DNA of 33,464 bases from Clostridiaceae bacterium. Its GTDB lineage: Bacteria; Bacillota; Clostridia; Oscillospirales; Acutalibacteraceae. Positions within the stretch are counted from its first letter, which is position 1, and the number at the start of each line of letters is the position of its first letter. A program made the translations under genes and the position numbers. The notes under the pieces were generated by a model. It had not been told where the DNA came from. It made no database searches and worked only from the letters and a program-made list of their open reading frames with translations. Of this stretch, positions 15,393 through 23,555 are shown piece by piece. The stretch covers positions 1-33,464 of the forward strand of contig CAJGCQ010000004.1 in the NCBI GenBank assembly GCA_904501875.1, in the 5' to 3' direction.

Positions 15393-16349
15393 TTAAGATT
15401 TTTTATTATGATTTAAAAATTCTTCTATAATGTATTGCGGGCGTTCCTTGCTTTCAATATAGGTTTTACCCACATATTGACCTACAATTCCTACAGAGAG
15501 AAGCTGTACACCGCCTAAAAACCAAATAGAAATCATAAGAGATGACCAACCTGGTACAGTATGTCCCATAAAATAAGAAATCAGCGTATAAATAAATGCG
15601 ATAACCGAGCATACTACGATAAAAGCGCCCAATGCAGTAACCATTTTAATCGGTTTTATGCTAAAGGAGGTTATTCCGTCTAATGCAAAGGAAAGCATCT
15701 TTTTAAAGGGATACTTGCTCTCTCCCGCCATGCGCAGCTTGCGTACATAATAAACACAATCCGTCTTATAGCCGATTTGCGGTACAATTCCCCGCAGATA
15801 AAGATTTCGCTCCTTATAATGGGAAAGTGCCTCCATAGCTCGTGCGCTCATAAGTCGAAAGTCTGCATGATTATACACAGACTTTACCCCCATAGCCGAC
15901 ATAAATTTATAAAACGCCTGGGCGGTGAAACGCTTAAAAAAGGAATCGGTCTTGCGTTCACTTCTTACACCATAAACAATGTCCGCTCCGGCGTAATACT
16001 TATCAATCATTTCTTCGATTACGCCCACATCATCCTGCAAATCAGCATCTATGCTAATAGAAATATCGCAAATATCCTTAACGGTATTAAGCCCCGCAAG
16101 CATAGCGTTCTGGTGACCTACATTACCCGCTAAATTAAGTCCGTAAACATAATCACTCTCTTTATGAGCCTCAGTTATAAGCTCCCATGTGCGGTCACGG
16201 CTGCCGTCATTCACAAAGAGTATACCGCTGTCCCTGCTTATTTTTTCCTTTTTAATTAAATTCTCAACTACCGAAATAAGCTCTTTTAAGCTTGTCGGTA
16301 AAACCTCTTCCTCATTAAAGCACGGAACTATAATCATTAGCCGTTTCAT
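15393..16349 (-). CDS. Family 2 glycosyltransferase, GtrB/DPM1-like, membrane-bound
   Basis: This class transfers a sugar from a nucleotide donor to polyprenyl phosphate for later use outside the membrane. The 318-aa product starts MKRLMIIVPCFNEEEVLP, with NDGSRDRT (47-54), the metal-binding DADLQDD (101-107), GNVGHQNA and a Tyr/Arg-rich middle (YLRGIVPQIGY). Two transmembrane segments (about 236-260 and 270-293) end the protein, as in GtrB and CsbB/YkcC. The start at 16349 is fixed by the promoter at 16385-16413: the ATG at 16394 would lie upstream of the transcription start. It is a monocistronic gene convergent with pnp; the sugar and acceptor are unknown. Confidence 0.9.
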   Translation of the reverse strand: MKRLMIIVPCFNEEEVLPTSLKELISVVENLIKKEKISRDSGILFVNDGSRDRTWELITEAHKESDYVYGLNLAGNVGHQNAMLAGLNTVKDICDISISIDADLQDDVGVIEEMIDKYYAGADIVYGVRSERKTDSFFKRFTAQAFYKFMSAMGVKSVYNHADFRLMSARAMEALSHYKERNLYLRGIVPQIGYKTDCVYYVRKLRMAGESKYPFKKMLSFALDGITSFSIKPIKMVTALGAFIVVCSVIAFIYTLISYFMGHTVPGWSSLMISIWFLGGVQLLSVGIVGQYVGKTYIESKERPQYIIEEFLNHNKKS

Positions 16350-16384
16350 TACAAACACCCTAACATAAACTTTTAGACATTTAG

Positions 16385-16413
16385 ATTTTAACACTTGTAA
16401 ATATTATAGTCAA
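16385..16413 (-). promoter_or_regulatory. SigA-type promoter of the glycosyltransferase gene
   Basis: TTGACT (16413-16408), a 17-bp spacer and TAAAAT (16390-16385) on the minus strand place transcription start near 16378, about 30 nt before ATG 16349. Confidence 0.75.
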
Positions 16414-16423
16414 TATTATTATT

Positions 16424-16463
16424 TTAAAAGAATCCCCGATAAGGATGCTGCCTTATCGGGGAT
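16424..16463 (-). terminator. Intrinsic terminator of the hrcA-grpE-dnaK-dnaJ operon
   Basis: ATCCCCGATAAGG (16432-16444) pairs perfectly with CCTTATCGGGGAT (16451-16463), a 13-bp stem with 6-nt loop, followed on the minus strand by TCTTTTAAAAT. It lies 6 bp past the dnaJ stop. Confidence 0.85.
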
Positions 16464-16469
16464 TTAGGT

Positions 16470-17618
16470 TTAATCACCGAAAAATTCTTTGATTTTATCG
16501 GAAAAGCCTTTGCGCTTTTTATAGTTCTTTTCATCTATTGCCTTGTCAAATTCCTTAAGCTTTTCCTTTTGTGCTTTTGATAGCTCCTTAGGAACTTCCA
16601 CAACTATTTTAACATATTCATCACCTTTGCCTGAATAATTAAGGCGCTGAATACCCTTCCCACGAAGCTTAAACTCGTCGCCCGGCTGTGTGCCCTCGTG
16701 AATTGTAAACTTCACCTTTCCGTCAAGCGTGGGAACAACGATTTCGTCCCCCAAAGCCGCCTGAGTAAAGGTAATCGGAATTTCACAGTAAACATCATAG
16801 CCTCTGCGCTCAAAAATCGGGTGGGGACGGACGTTTACATTTATTCTAAGGTTGCCCGCAGGGCCGCCGTTTACGCCTGCGTCCCCGCCACCCCTAAGAT
16901 TTATAACCTGTCCATCGTCAATTCCGGCGGGAATATCCACACTCTGCTCGACGGTGTGGCGTATTCTCCCCTTGCCCGCACAGGTGTGACAGGGGTTATC
17001 TATGATTTTACCGCTGCCGTGGCAGTTGTTGCATACCTGCTGGGTCTGTATAACACCAAAAGGGGTGCGCTGAGCAGAAGCCACCTGACCCGTACCGTGG
17101 CAAACAGGGCAGGTTTTTGCGCTTGTGCCCTTTTGGGCACCGCTGCCGCCGCATTCCTTGCAGTTGTCAATTTTAGTAACCTTAACGGTCTTTTTACAGC
17201 CCTTAGCCGCTTCCTCAAAGGAAAGATTAACCGTAGCCGCAGTATCATTTCCCCTTCTAGGAGCATTAGGATTAGCTCTTTTGCCACCCCCGAAACCGCC
17301 GCCAAAAAAGGAGCTGAATATATCACCTAAATCACCGAAATCACCCGTAAATCCGCCGCCGTAGCCTCCGCCCGCACCAAAGTTGGGGTCAACCCCCGCA
17401 TGGCCAAACTGGTCGTAGCGTGCACGCTTTTCCTTATTGGAAAGCACCTCGTAAGCCTCGTTTACCTCTTTAAAGTTTTTTTCGGCTTCCTTATCGCCCG
17501 GGTTTAAATCGGGATGATATTTTTTTGCCGCCTTACGGTATGCTTTTTTGAGGTCGTCGTCCGACACCGATTTGTCAACACCTAAAACCTCGTAATAATC
17601 TCTTTTATCCTCAGCCAA
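16470..17618 (-). CDS. dnaJ: Chaperone DnaJ (Hsp40)
   Basis: DnaJ delivers unfolded clients to DnaK and stimulates its ATPase. The 382-aa protein has a J domain with HPD (35-37), a Gly/Phe-rich linker (about 72-113), four CxxCxGxG zinc repeats (CKECGGSG, CPVCHGTG, CNNCHGSG, CHTCAGKG; Cys153 to Cys213) and a C-terminal substrate-binding region. The start is a TTG at 17618, decoded as MAEDKRDYYEVLG, with AGGAG 9 nt upstream; no better ATG is near. It is the last gene of the hrcA operon, 77 bp after dnaK. That gap carries a GGCGG/CCGCC hairpin with no U-run, maybe a processing site. Confidence 0.97.
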   Translation of the reverse strand: MAEDKRDYYEVLGVDKSVSDDDLKKAYRKAAKKYHPDLNPGDKEAEKNFKEVNEAYEVLSNKEKRARYDQFGHAGVDPNFGAGGGYGGGFTGDFGDLGDIFSSFFGGGFGGGKRANPNAPRRGNDTAATVNLSFEEAAKGCKKTVKVTKIDNCKECGGSGAQKGTSAKTCPVCHGTGQVASAQRTPFGVIQTQQVCNNCHGSGKIIDNPCHTCAGKGRIRHTVEQSVDIPAGIDDGQVINLRGGGDAGVNGGPAGNLRINVNVRPHPIFERRGYDVYCEIPITFTQAALGDEIVVPTLDGKVKFTIHEGTQPGDEFKLRGKGIQRLNYSGKGDEYVKIVVEVPKELSKAQKEKLKEFDKAIDEKNYKKRKGFSDKIKEFFGD

Positions 17619-17695
17619 AGCAAATTTCTCCTACAAATATGTTTCAATATCAGCCTTAGGCGGAAGCCTTGCCCCCGCCCTGCTAAATTTAATAA

Positions 17696-19534
17696 TTACT
17701 GTTTGTTGCTGTCATCAACATCGGTGTAGTCGGCTTCGTAAACATTCGGGTCGCTACCCTGCTGTGCTCCGCCTGCCTGAGCGTTTGGGTCGCCCTGAGG
17801 ATTAGCCGCCTTATAAACCTTCTCGCTTACCGCAAAAAGCTCCTTCTGCAGCTCCTCCTGTTTAGCCTTAATTGCTTCGACATCCTCACCCTTTAAGGCT
17901 TCCTTAAGGGCCTCCTTGGCTGTATTAATCTTGGACTTCTCGTCTTCAGAAAGCTTATCGCCGAACTCGTTCACGGTTTTTTCGGTCTGGTAAATCATCT
18001 GATCGGCATTGTTGCGAACATCAACCGATTCACGGCGCTTTTTATCCTCGGCGGCATACTGCTCCGCCTCTTTAACCGCCTTATCTATATCCTCTTTGGA
18101 CATATTGGTGTTTGAAGTAATGGTGATGTTGTTTTCCTTTCCTGTGCCTAAATCCTTAGCCGAAACATGGACGATGCCGTTAGCATCTATATCAAAGGTA
18201 ACCTCAATCTGGGGGATTCCGCGGGGTGCAGGTGCAATTCCGTCAAGGTGGAATACGCCCAAGGTCTTGTTGTCCTTGGCGAACTCACGCTCACCCTGTA
18301 AAACATGAACCTCAACCGAGGTCTGACCGTCCGCCGCAGTAGAGAAAATCTGGCTCTTCTTAGCGGGGATAGTAGTATTGCGGTCAATAACCTTTGTGGA
18401 AACACCGCCCATAGTCTCAATACCGAGTGAAAGCGGGGTAACATCGAGAAGGAGAAGGCCCTTAACATCGCCGCCTAAAACGCCTGCCTGTAATGACGCA
18501 CCGATAGCAACGCACTCGTCGGGGTTGATACCCTTAAAGGGCTCCTTGCCCATAAAGTTTTTAATTGCTTCCTGAACAGCAGGTATTCTGGAAGAGCCGC
18601 CTACCACAAGCACCTTGTTAATTTCGCTCTTATCAAGTCCTGAATCGGAAAGTGCTTGACGGACAGGTCCCATTGTAGCTTCAACGAGGTCTGCGGTAAG
18701 CTCGTTGAACTTAGCCCTTGTAATGGTGGTTTCAAAGTGCTTAGGGCCTGTTGAATCTGCGGTAATAAAGGGCAGGTTAATATCTGCAGTGGTCATACCC
18801 GAAAGGTCAATCTTAGCCTTTTCAGCCGCTTCCTTAACCCTCTGCATAGCCATCTTATCTCCTGAAAGGTCGATTCCCTGCTCTGCTTTAAAGGTGGTTA
18901 CAATGTGATCCATTATGCGCTTATCGAAGTCGTCGCCGCCGAGCCTATTGTTACCGGCAGTAGCTAAAACCTCCTGTACACCGTCACCCATTTCAATGAT
19001 AGATACATCGAAGGTGCCGCCGCCAAGGTCATATACCATAACCTTTTGGTCATCTTCCTTATCAATACTGTAAGCAAGCGCCGCAGCAGTAGGCTCGTTT
19101 ATAATACGCTTAACCTCAAGACCCGCAATTTTACCTGCGTCCTTGGTTGCCTGACGCTGTGCATCGGTAAAGTAGGCAGGAACTGTGATAACCGCCTCGG
19201 AAACTGTCTGACCGAGGTAGGCCTCGGCGTCCGCCTTAAGTTTCTGAAGAATGATAGCCGAAATTTCCTGCGGGGTGTACTTTTTGCCGTCAATTTCAAC
19301 CGTGTGGGCAGTACCCATTTCACGCTTGATAGAGCTTATTGTGCGATCGGGGTTGGTGATAGCCTGACGCTTGGCAACCTGACCTACCATTCTTTCCCCG
19401 GTCTTTGAAAAGGCAACTACAGAGGGAGTAGTTCTCGCACCCTCAGCGTTAGCGATAACTACAGGCTCGCCGCCTTCCATTACTGATACACAAGAGTTTG
19501 TTGTACCTAAGTCAATACCTATAATTTTTCCCAT
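17696..19534 (-). CDS. dnaK: Chaperone DnaK (Hsp70)
   Basis: DnaK is the ATP-dependent Hsp70 chaperone. ATG 19534 (MGKIIGIDLGTTNSCV) is chosen over an upstream in-frame TTG because GGAGGAATTAATT precedes it at the right distance. The 612-aa product has the three actin-like ATPase signatures (IGIDLGTTNS; VYDLGGGTFDVSI; VLVGGSSRIPAVQE), the interdomain linker DVKGLLLLDVTPLSLGIE, a substrate-binding beta domain and a helical lid. The tail is rich in Gly/Gln and ends in an acidic TDVDDSNKQ stretch. It lies between grpE (34 bp) and dnaJ. Confidence 0.98.
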   Translation of the reverse strand: MGKIIGIDLGTTNSCVSVMEGGEPVVIANAEGARTTPSVVAFSKTGERMVGQVAKRQAITNPDRTISSIKREMGTAHTVEIDGKKYTPQEISAIILQKLKADAEAYLGQTVSEAVITVPAYFTDAQRQATKDAGKIAGLEVKRIINEPTAAALAYSIDKEDDQKVMVYDLGGGTFDVSIIEMGDGVQEVLATAGNNRLGGDDFDKRIMDHIVTTFKAEQGIDLSGDKMAMQRVKEAAEKAKIDLSGMTTADINLPFITADSTGPKHFETTITRAKFNELTADLVEATMGPVRQALSDSGLDKSEINKVLVVGGSSRIPAVQEAIKNFMGKEPFKGINPDECVAIGASLQAGVLGGDVKGLLLLDVTPLSLGIETMGGVSTKVIDRNTTIPAKKSQIFSTAADGQTSVEVHVLQGEREFAKDNKTLGVFHLDGIAPAPRGIPQIEVTFDIDANGIVHVSAKDLGTGKENNITITSNTNMSKEDIDKAVKEAEQYAAEDKKRRESVDVRNNADQMIYQTEKTVNEFGDKLSEDEKSKINTAKEALKEALKGEDVEAIKAKQEELQKELFAVSEKVYKAANPQGDPNAQAGGAQQGSDPNVYEADYTDVDDSNKQ

Positions 19535-19568
19535 AATTAATTCCTCCAAAAATGATTGTTTTTTAAAT

Positions 19569-20123
19569 TTAGTTAGCTACCTTGACCATTGCGTGACGGA
19601 TTATCGTGTCGCCCGTCTTGTAGCCCTTTTGCAAAACCTCTGCTACAACATTTTCACCCAAATTATCGTCCTCAATATGCATTACCGCATCGTGAAGATT
19701 TGGGTCAAAGCTATCGCCCTGCTTTGCAATTTCCTCAATGCCTAATTTTTCAGAAAGTCCCTCAAGCTGTTTTACAATAAGCTCAATACCCTTAATATAA
19801 TCAGGGCTTTCCCTATCTGCGCCTGCGGCTCTGTCTATATTGTCAAGTATCGGCAAAAGCTGTTTTATTATTCCCGCTCTTGCGTACTCCGCAACGCCTG
19901 ACTTCTCCCGCTCGGTGCGCTTCTTGTAGTTGTCGAACTCCGCCGCTGTGCGAAGCAGAACATCGTTTTTCTGTTCCAATTCCGCCTTAAGCTTTTCAAT
20001 TTCGGAATCCTTTTTGGACTTCTTTTCTTTTTTAGGTGTTGTTTCTTTAACCTTTTCCGAATCCACCTTAGTCTCCTCGGCTTCGTTCTCCATAACCTTG
20101 GTTTCCTCTGCCACTCGTCTCAT
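19569..20123 (-). CDS. grpE: Nucleotide exchange factor GrpE
   Basis: GrpE releases ADP from DnaK. The product has a charged, disordered N-terminus (Glu/Lys-rich to about residue 60), a long coiled-coil helix and a beta-wing domain with the family stretches DNYKKRTERE, LLPILDNIDRA and GDTIIRHAMVKV at the end. Length (184 aa) is typical. ATG 20123 overlaps the hrcA stop as ATGA, favouring coupled translation. However, the GGAGG site is only 2 nt away from it, so the in-frame GTG at 20114 or ATG at 20093 may be used. Confidence 0.95.
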   Translation of the reverse strand: MRRVAEETKVMENEAEETKVDSEKVKETTPKKEKKSKKDSEIEKLKAELEQKNDVLLRTAAEFDNYKKRTEREKSGVAEYARAGIIKQLLPILDNIDRAAGADRESPDYIKGIELIVKQLEGLSEKLGIEEIAKQGDSFDPNLHDAVMHIEDDNLGENVVAEVLQKGYKTGDTIIRHAMVKVAN

Positions 20124-21148
20124 TCCTCCATATCCTTCGCCGCCTCGGTCATAATGTCCGAAAGGCGTGCTGCTGTATATTCAACAACAGGTATTATCCT
20201 GTCATATGAAATCCTGTTAGGTCCTATCAGTCCTATAGCACCGCTGTATTTGTTGTTACAGCTGTATTTTGCGGCAACAATCGTGTATCCCCAAAGCTCG
20301 CAAAAGTCCGTTTCGCCGCCGAAAACAACACCCGTGTTGTCTTTTATGCCGTCTACAACCGATAATATCGGCTCCTTAAGACTTATCAGGTTAAGTATGC
20401 GGTGAGCCTTTGTTTCACTCCCACAAATATTGTAAAGTGCCGTTTCGCCCGAAAGGGTTACATCAGAGGTCTCAATCCCCTGCGCCATTTCAAAAAGCGC
20501 CGAAATAACGGGAACTAAATCAAGTGAGCCCGCGCCTGCTATTACGCTTTGCATATAAGCCCTTGTAAGCTCATTAATAGGCTTGCCGTTAAGCTTTTTT
20601 GTAACAATCTCGGAAAACTTTAAATCAAGCTCGGGAGTGTAAACACATCCCGTACGGAAAACCTGACTTCTCGTCCTGCCATCCGCGGTTAAAAGCCACA
20701 ACAAAACTGAACTGCGGCTTAATCTTACCAGCTGCACCTGTTTTATTATTGGGCTTTGCTCCGTTCTAAAGCAGGTAAGTGCGGGAAGACCCGTAAGCCT
20801 TGATAAGAGCTCCCCCGCCGTCTCTGGTATCATTTCGGGGGCGGTATGAAGATTTTTAAGACCGCCGTCAATAAAGGCCTTGTCGCTCTCCGATATTTTA
20901 TCGGGATTCATCAGCATATCCACATAAAGCTTAAATCCGCTACTAGTGGGTATTCTGCCCGCCGAGGTGTGCGGCTGGGTTAACAGTCCTAATTCGCAAA
21001 GCTCATTCATCTCATTGCGAAGGGTAGCAGATGACGGAGCATTTTTAAGAATTAAGGTCAACGCCTTTGAGCCAATCGGTTCTCCCGTTTTAATATACGC
21101 ACTTGTAACTGCTGCCAAAACCGCCTGTTTTCTCGGTGACAGCTCCAT
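20120..21148 (-). CDS. hrcA: Heat-inducible transcription repressor HrcA
   Basis: HrcA binds the CIRCE operator and represses class I heat-shock genes; its folding depends on GroEL. The 342-aa protein (MELSPRKQAVLAAVTSAYIKTGEPIGSKAL) has an N-terminal winged helix (SSATLRNEMNELCELGLL, then PHTSAGRIPTSSGFKLYVD) and the HrcA effector domain (GIKDNTGVVFGGE; GAIGLIGPNRISYDRIIPVVEY). ATG 21148 is preferred to the adjacent GTG 21151 because of spacing from GAGGTG. First gene of the operon; a perfect CIRCE lies 33 bp upstream, so it autoregulates. Confidence 0.97.
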   Translation of the reverse strand: MELSPRKQAVLAAVTSAYIKTGEPIGSKALTLILKNAPSSATLRNEMNELCELGLLTQPHTSAGRIPTSSGFKLYVDMLMNPDKISESDKAFIDGGLKNLHTAPEMIPETAGELLSRLTGLPALTCFRTEQSPIIKQVQLVRLSRSSVLLWLLTADGRTRSQVFRTGCVYTPELDLKFSEIVTKKLNGKPINELTRAYMQSVIAGAGSLDLVPVISALFEMAQGIETSDVTLSGETALYNICGSETKAHRILNLISLKEPILSVVDGIKDNTGVVFGGETDFCELWGYTIVAAKYSCNNKYSGAIGLIGPNRISYDRIIPVVEYTAARLSDIMTEAAKDMEE

Positions 21149-21181
21149 CACTTCTCACCTCTTGAGCCTTACTTTTAAATT

Positions 21182-21208
21182 TTAGCACTCTGCACATCCG
21201 AGTGCTAA
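21182..21208. promoter_or_regulatory. CIRCE operator (HrcA binding site)
   Basis: TTAGCACTC, 9 nt, GAGTGCTAA: an exact match to the canonical CIRCE inverted repeat (9-9-9). It overlaps the expected transcription start of the hrcA promoter, so bound HrcA blocks initiation of hrcA-grpE-dnaK-dnaJ. Confidence 0.98.
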
Positions 21209-21216
21209 CGATTATT

Positions 21217-21244
21217 ATTATATGCAGAAAATTCCAAAAGTCAA
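21217..21244 (-). promoter_or_regulatory. SigA-type promoter of the hrcA operon
   Basis: TTGACT (21244-21239), a 16-bp spacer and TATAAT (21222-21217) on the minus strand, with the CIRCE site starting 8 bp downstream of the -10 box. Confidence 0.85.
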
Positions 21245-21305
21245 TACTTTTTTGAAATTTTCTTTGACTTTTCCTGACCTTTTTACAATTTATTAATATT
21301 TTGGA

Positions 21306-21334
21306 CACAAAAACAGCGGGAGCAAGCTCCCGCT
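21306..21334 (-). terminator. Second of two tandem terminators downstream of the M18 aminopeptidase gene
   Basis: AGCGGGAG and CTCCCGCT form an 8-bp GC-rich stem with a tetraloop, followed on the minus strand by GTTTTTGTG. It lies about 40 nt past the first terminator at 21372-21406, insulating the hrcA promoter from read-through. Confidence 0.85.
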
Positions 21335-21371
21335 ATAATGTATAATATCTACTTAAAAACTATCGTTTAGA

Positions 21372-21406
21372 CAAAAATAAGGGACTGAGCCTTTGCCCAA
21401 TCCCTT
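21372..21406 (-). terminator. First terminator of the DUF951-prfA-sua5-coaE-M18 operon
   Basis: AAGGGATTGGGC and GCTCAGTCCCTT form a 12-bp stem (two G-U pairs) with AAAG loop, followed on the minus strand by ATTTTTG. It sits 165 nt past the M18 stop, leaving room for the small ORF at 21424-21504. Confidence 0.85.
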
Positions 21407-21423
21407 GTTTTTAAAATTAACAC

Positions 21424-21504
21424 CTATCTGCGACTGCAGCAGTCATTTGCATTTTCTCTCGAATTTTCTCTTGCGGTTTCCCTTAAATTTCTCCCGTTAT
21501 ACAC
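21424..21504 (-). CDS. Possible small ORF of 26 codons before the tandem terminators
   Basis: A GTG-started frame encodes VYNGRNLRETARENSREN followed by ANDCCSRR and TAG. It has an internal near-repeat (RETAREN/SREN) and two adjacent cysteines, and the stop lies 18 nt before the terminator stem. The ribosome site is weak (GGAA), and a 9-bp dyad CTTTCACAT/ATGTGAAAG (21506-21514 with 21551-21559) precedes it. It may be a true small protein or just the M18 3' UTR. I do not recognise the family. Confidence 0.25.
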   Translation of the reverse strand: MYNGRNLRETARENSRENANDCCSRR

Positions 21505-21570
21505 ACTTTCACATTCCGTTGTTTTTTCTGACCCGAGTCAATAACAGTATATGTGAAAGCGGACGGGTTG

Positions 21571-22968
21571 TTACTTCATAAACTCGTACATTGCACGGTA
21601 GCACATATATACATCAAATTTAGCGGTGGTCTCAAAGGGTGCGTGCATAGAAAGCACCGAAACACCTAAGTCAACTACATCAACCCCCATATTCGCAATA
21701 AACATCGCAACGGTTCCGCCGCCGCCGATATCCACCTTGCCGAGCTCCCCCGTCTGCCAGATAATGCCCGCTTTATCAAGCATAGCACGAACCTCGGCAA
21801 CATACTCAGCAGATGCGTCGGAAGAGCCCGATTTACCCCTGGAGCCTGTATATTTGGTGACAACAACACCGTAATTTAGGAAAGAGGCGTTTTTACGCTC
21901 CATAACATCCTGAAAAGTCGGGTCAATGCCCGCATTAACATCAGCCGAAAGGCACTTTGAATTTCTTAGGGCTTTGGTCACATCGCCGCCCTGCATTTTT
22001 GCAAAGTCGCCTATTACATAACGCAAAAAGTCGGATTCCAGCCCCGTATTTCCCGCCGAGCCTATCTCCTCCTTGTCTGCAAGAATTGCAAGGGCTGTTT
22101 TTTGGGGATTTTCAACCTCTAAAACGGCGGTAAGAGCGGGATAAGCACAAACCCTGTCGTCCTGACCGTAAGCGCCTATAAGGGAACGGTCAAAGCCGAT
22201 GTCGCAGGACTTAGCCGCAGGAACAAGCTCCAATTCGGCAGAGAGGAAATCTTCTTCCGTAATACCATATTTCTCGTTTAAAAGCTTTAATATATTAAGC
22301 TTAACAAGCTCGCTTCCCTTATCATCCTTAAAGGGATGAGAGCCAACAAGCACATTTAATTCCTCACCCTTTATACCCTCGTTCAGGGTGCGTTTAACCT
22401 GTTCCGAAGCCAAATGGGGCAAAAGGTCGTTGATTACAAACTTTGGCTCGCTGTCCTTTTCGCCGATGGAAACTTCTTTAACAGTGCCGTCCTTTAAGGC
22501 AAAAACGCCGTGGAGAGCAAGCGGTACGGCAGTCCACTGATATTTCTTGATTCCGCCGTAATAATGGGTTTTAAAAAGCGCTAATTCAAGGTCTTCATAA
22601 AGGGGATTGGGCTTTAGGTCAAGGCGGGGTGAATCAATATGCGCCGCCGTAATGTTGACGCCACTTTCTACAGACTCTTTGCCGATAACCGCCAAAGCCA
22701 AGGTCTTACCCCGATTGTTGATATAAACCTTATCACCGGCATTATACTTCTTGCCGTAAACAAACTCGGTAAAGCCCTTATTTTCTGCCATAGCTATAGC
22801 GGTTTTCACCGCCTCACGCTCGGTTTTAGCCGAGTTCAAAAAGCTTTTATAACCTTCACAGTAATCGTCCGCCTTTTTTAACACTTCCTCGCTTGATACA
22901 AGTCTGCCGTTTTTGCGCTTGTAAAAAAGGCTTTCCTTTAATTCCTCTGATTTAGATTTTTCTGCCAT
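21571..22968 (-). CDS. M18-family zinc aminopeptidase
   Basis: M18 enzymes remove N-terminal residues, often acidic ones, and form large cytoplasmic complexes. The 465-aa protein has the family's metal-site motifs in order: AAHIDSPRLDLKP (His110), HYYGGIKKYQW, GAYGQDDRVCAYPAL, DKEEIGSAGNTG, DVNAGIDPTF and VSVLSMHAPFETTAKFD near the end. ATG 22968 overlaps the coaE stop by 1 nt (TGATG) and follows GGGAGGT, so it is favoured over GTG 22971. It is the last cistron of the DUF951-prfA-sua5-coaE operon. Confidence 0.95.
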   Translation of the reverse strand: MAEKSKSEELKESLFYKRKNGRLVSSEEVLKKADDYCEGYKSFLNSAKTEREAVKTAIAMAENKGFTEFVYGKKYNAGDKVYINNRGKTLALAVIGKESVESGVNITAAHIDSPRLDLKPNPLYEDLELALFKTHYYGGIKKYQWTAVPLALHGVFALKDGTVKEVSIGEKDSEPKFVINDLLPHLASEQVKRTLNEGIKGEELNVLVGSHPFKDDKGSELVKLNILKLLNEKYGITEEDFLSAELELVPAAKSCDIGFDRSLIGAYGQDDRVCAYPALTAVLEVENPQKTALAILADKEEIGSAGNTGLESDFLRYVIGDFAKMQGGDVTKALRNSKCLSADVNAGIDPTFQDVMERKNASFLNYGVVVTKYTGSRGKSGSSDASAEYVAEVRAMLDKAGIIWQTGELGKVDIGGGGTVAMFIANMGVDVVDLGVSVLSMHAPFETTAKFDVYMCYRAMYEFMK

Positions 22969-23555
22969 CACAAATTACCTCCCGTAATTTCCTTTAATAT
23001 ATCGGAAAAGCGTTCTAAAAACGCAATCTCATCACCGTTATTATATAAAACATAATCAGCGTTTTTCTTGAAAAACGCATCATCCTTGCCTGCGTTTATG
23101 CGGGTCTCAGCCTCTTTTAGTGTTAGATTATCCCGTGAGATTATTCGCTTTAGCCTTATTTCTTTATCAGCTAAAACAGCAACGGTTTTGTTGCAAATTT
23201 TATTAATACCGCTCTCAAAAAGGGTGGGTGCATCAAGCAATGTATCCTGTCCTGCCGCCTGTTTTACTACTAAATCGGCAATATAGGGCAAAATTGTTTT
23301 ATTAAGCCGTTCGGTGCTTTCTCTATCCTTAAAGGCTAAGGCGGCAAGCGCTTTTCGGTTCAAATTACCGTCAGCCAATAATATATCCTCACCAAAAACA
23401 GAACCAAGCGCCTTTAAGCACTCCGTTCCCTTCTCGGTTACCTCTCTTGCGGATTTATCGCAGTCGATAACCCGAAGCCCAAACTCCTTGGCTATTTTAG
23501 ATGCACTGCTTTTCCCCGAGCCTGTCGGTCCCGTAAGTCCTATTACAATACTCAT
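22968..23555 (-). CDS. coaE: Dephospho-CoA kinase
   Basis: CoaE phosphorylates the 3'-hydroxyl of dephospho-CoA, the last step of coenzyme A synthesis. The 195-aa protein has a P-loop GPTGSGKS (9-16), DCDKSARE (around 32-39), LLDAPTLFESG and ISRDNLTLKEAETRINAG (the family's R-rich lid region). Length is typical. Its ATG 23555 overlaps the upstream stop as ATGA, indicating coupled translation. Confidence 0.97.
   Translation of the reverse strand: MSIVIGLTGPTGSGKSSASKIAKEFGLRVIDCDKSAREVTEKGTECLKALGSVFGEDILLADGNLNRKALAALAFKDRESTERLNKTILPYIADLVVKQAAGQDTLLDAPTLFESGINKICNKTVAVLADKEIRLKRIISRDNLTLKEAETRINAGKDDAFFKKNADYVLYNNGDEIAFLERFSDILKEITGGNL

Noticed and set aside
16698..17330. 210-codon plus-strand ORF
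   Set aside because: It is entirely antisense to dnaJ, whose Gly-rich and Cys-repeat coding explains the open frame; no ribosome site and no family resemblance.
19532..19549. Upstream TTG start that would add five residues to DnaK
   Set aside because: The TTG overlaps the GGAGG ribosome site itself; ATG 19534 gives the canonical MGKIIGIDLG start.
21445..21495. Repeated GAGAAA-like boxes spaced about 13 nt on the minus strand
   Set aside because: The repeats are imperfect and are explained by the Arg-Glu-Asn near-repeats of the small ORF or by purine-rich sequence; not a CRISPR or iteron array.
21393..21581. 62-codon plus-strand ORF
   Set aside because: It runs backwards through the M18 terminator and 3' region, has no ribosome site, and its Phe/Leu-rich product reflects pyrimidine-rich DNA.
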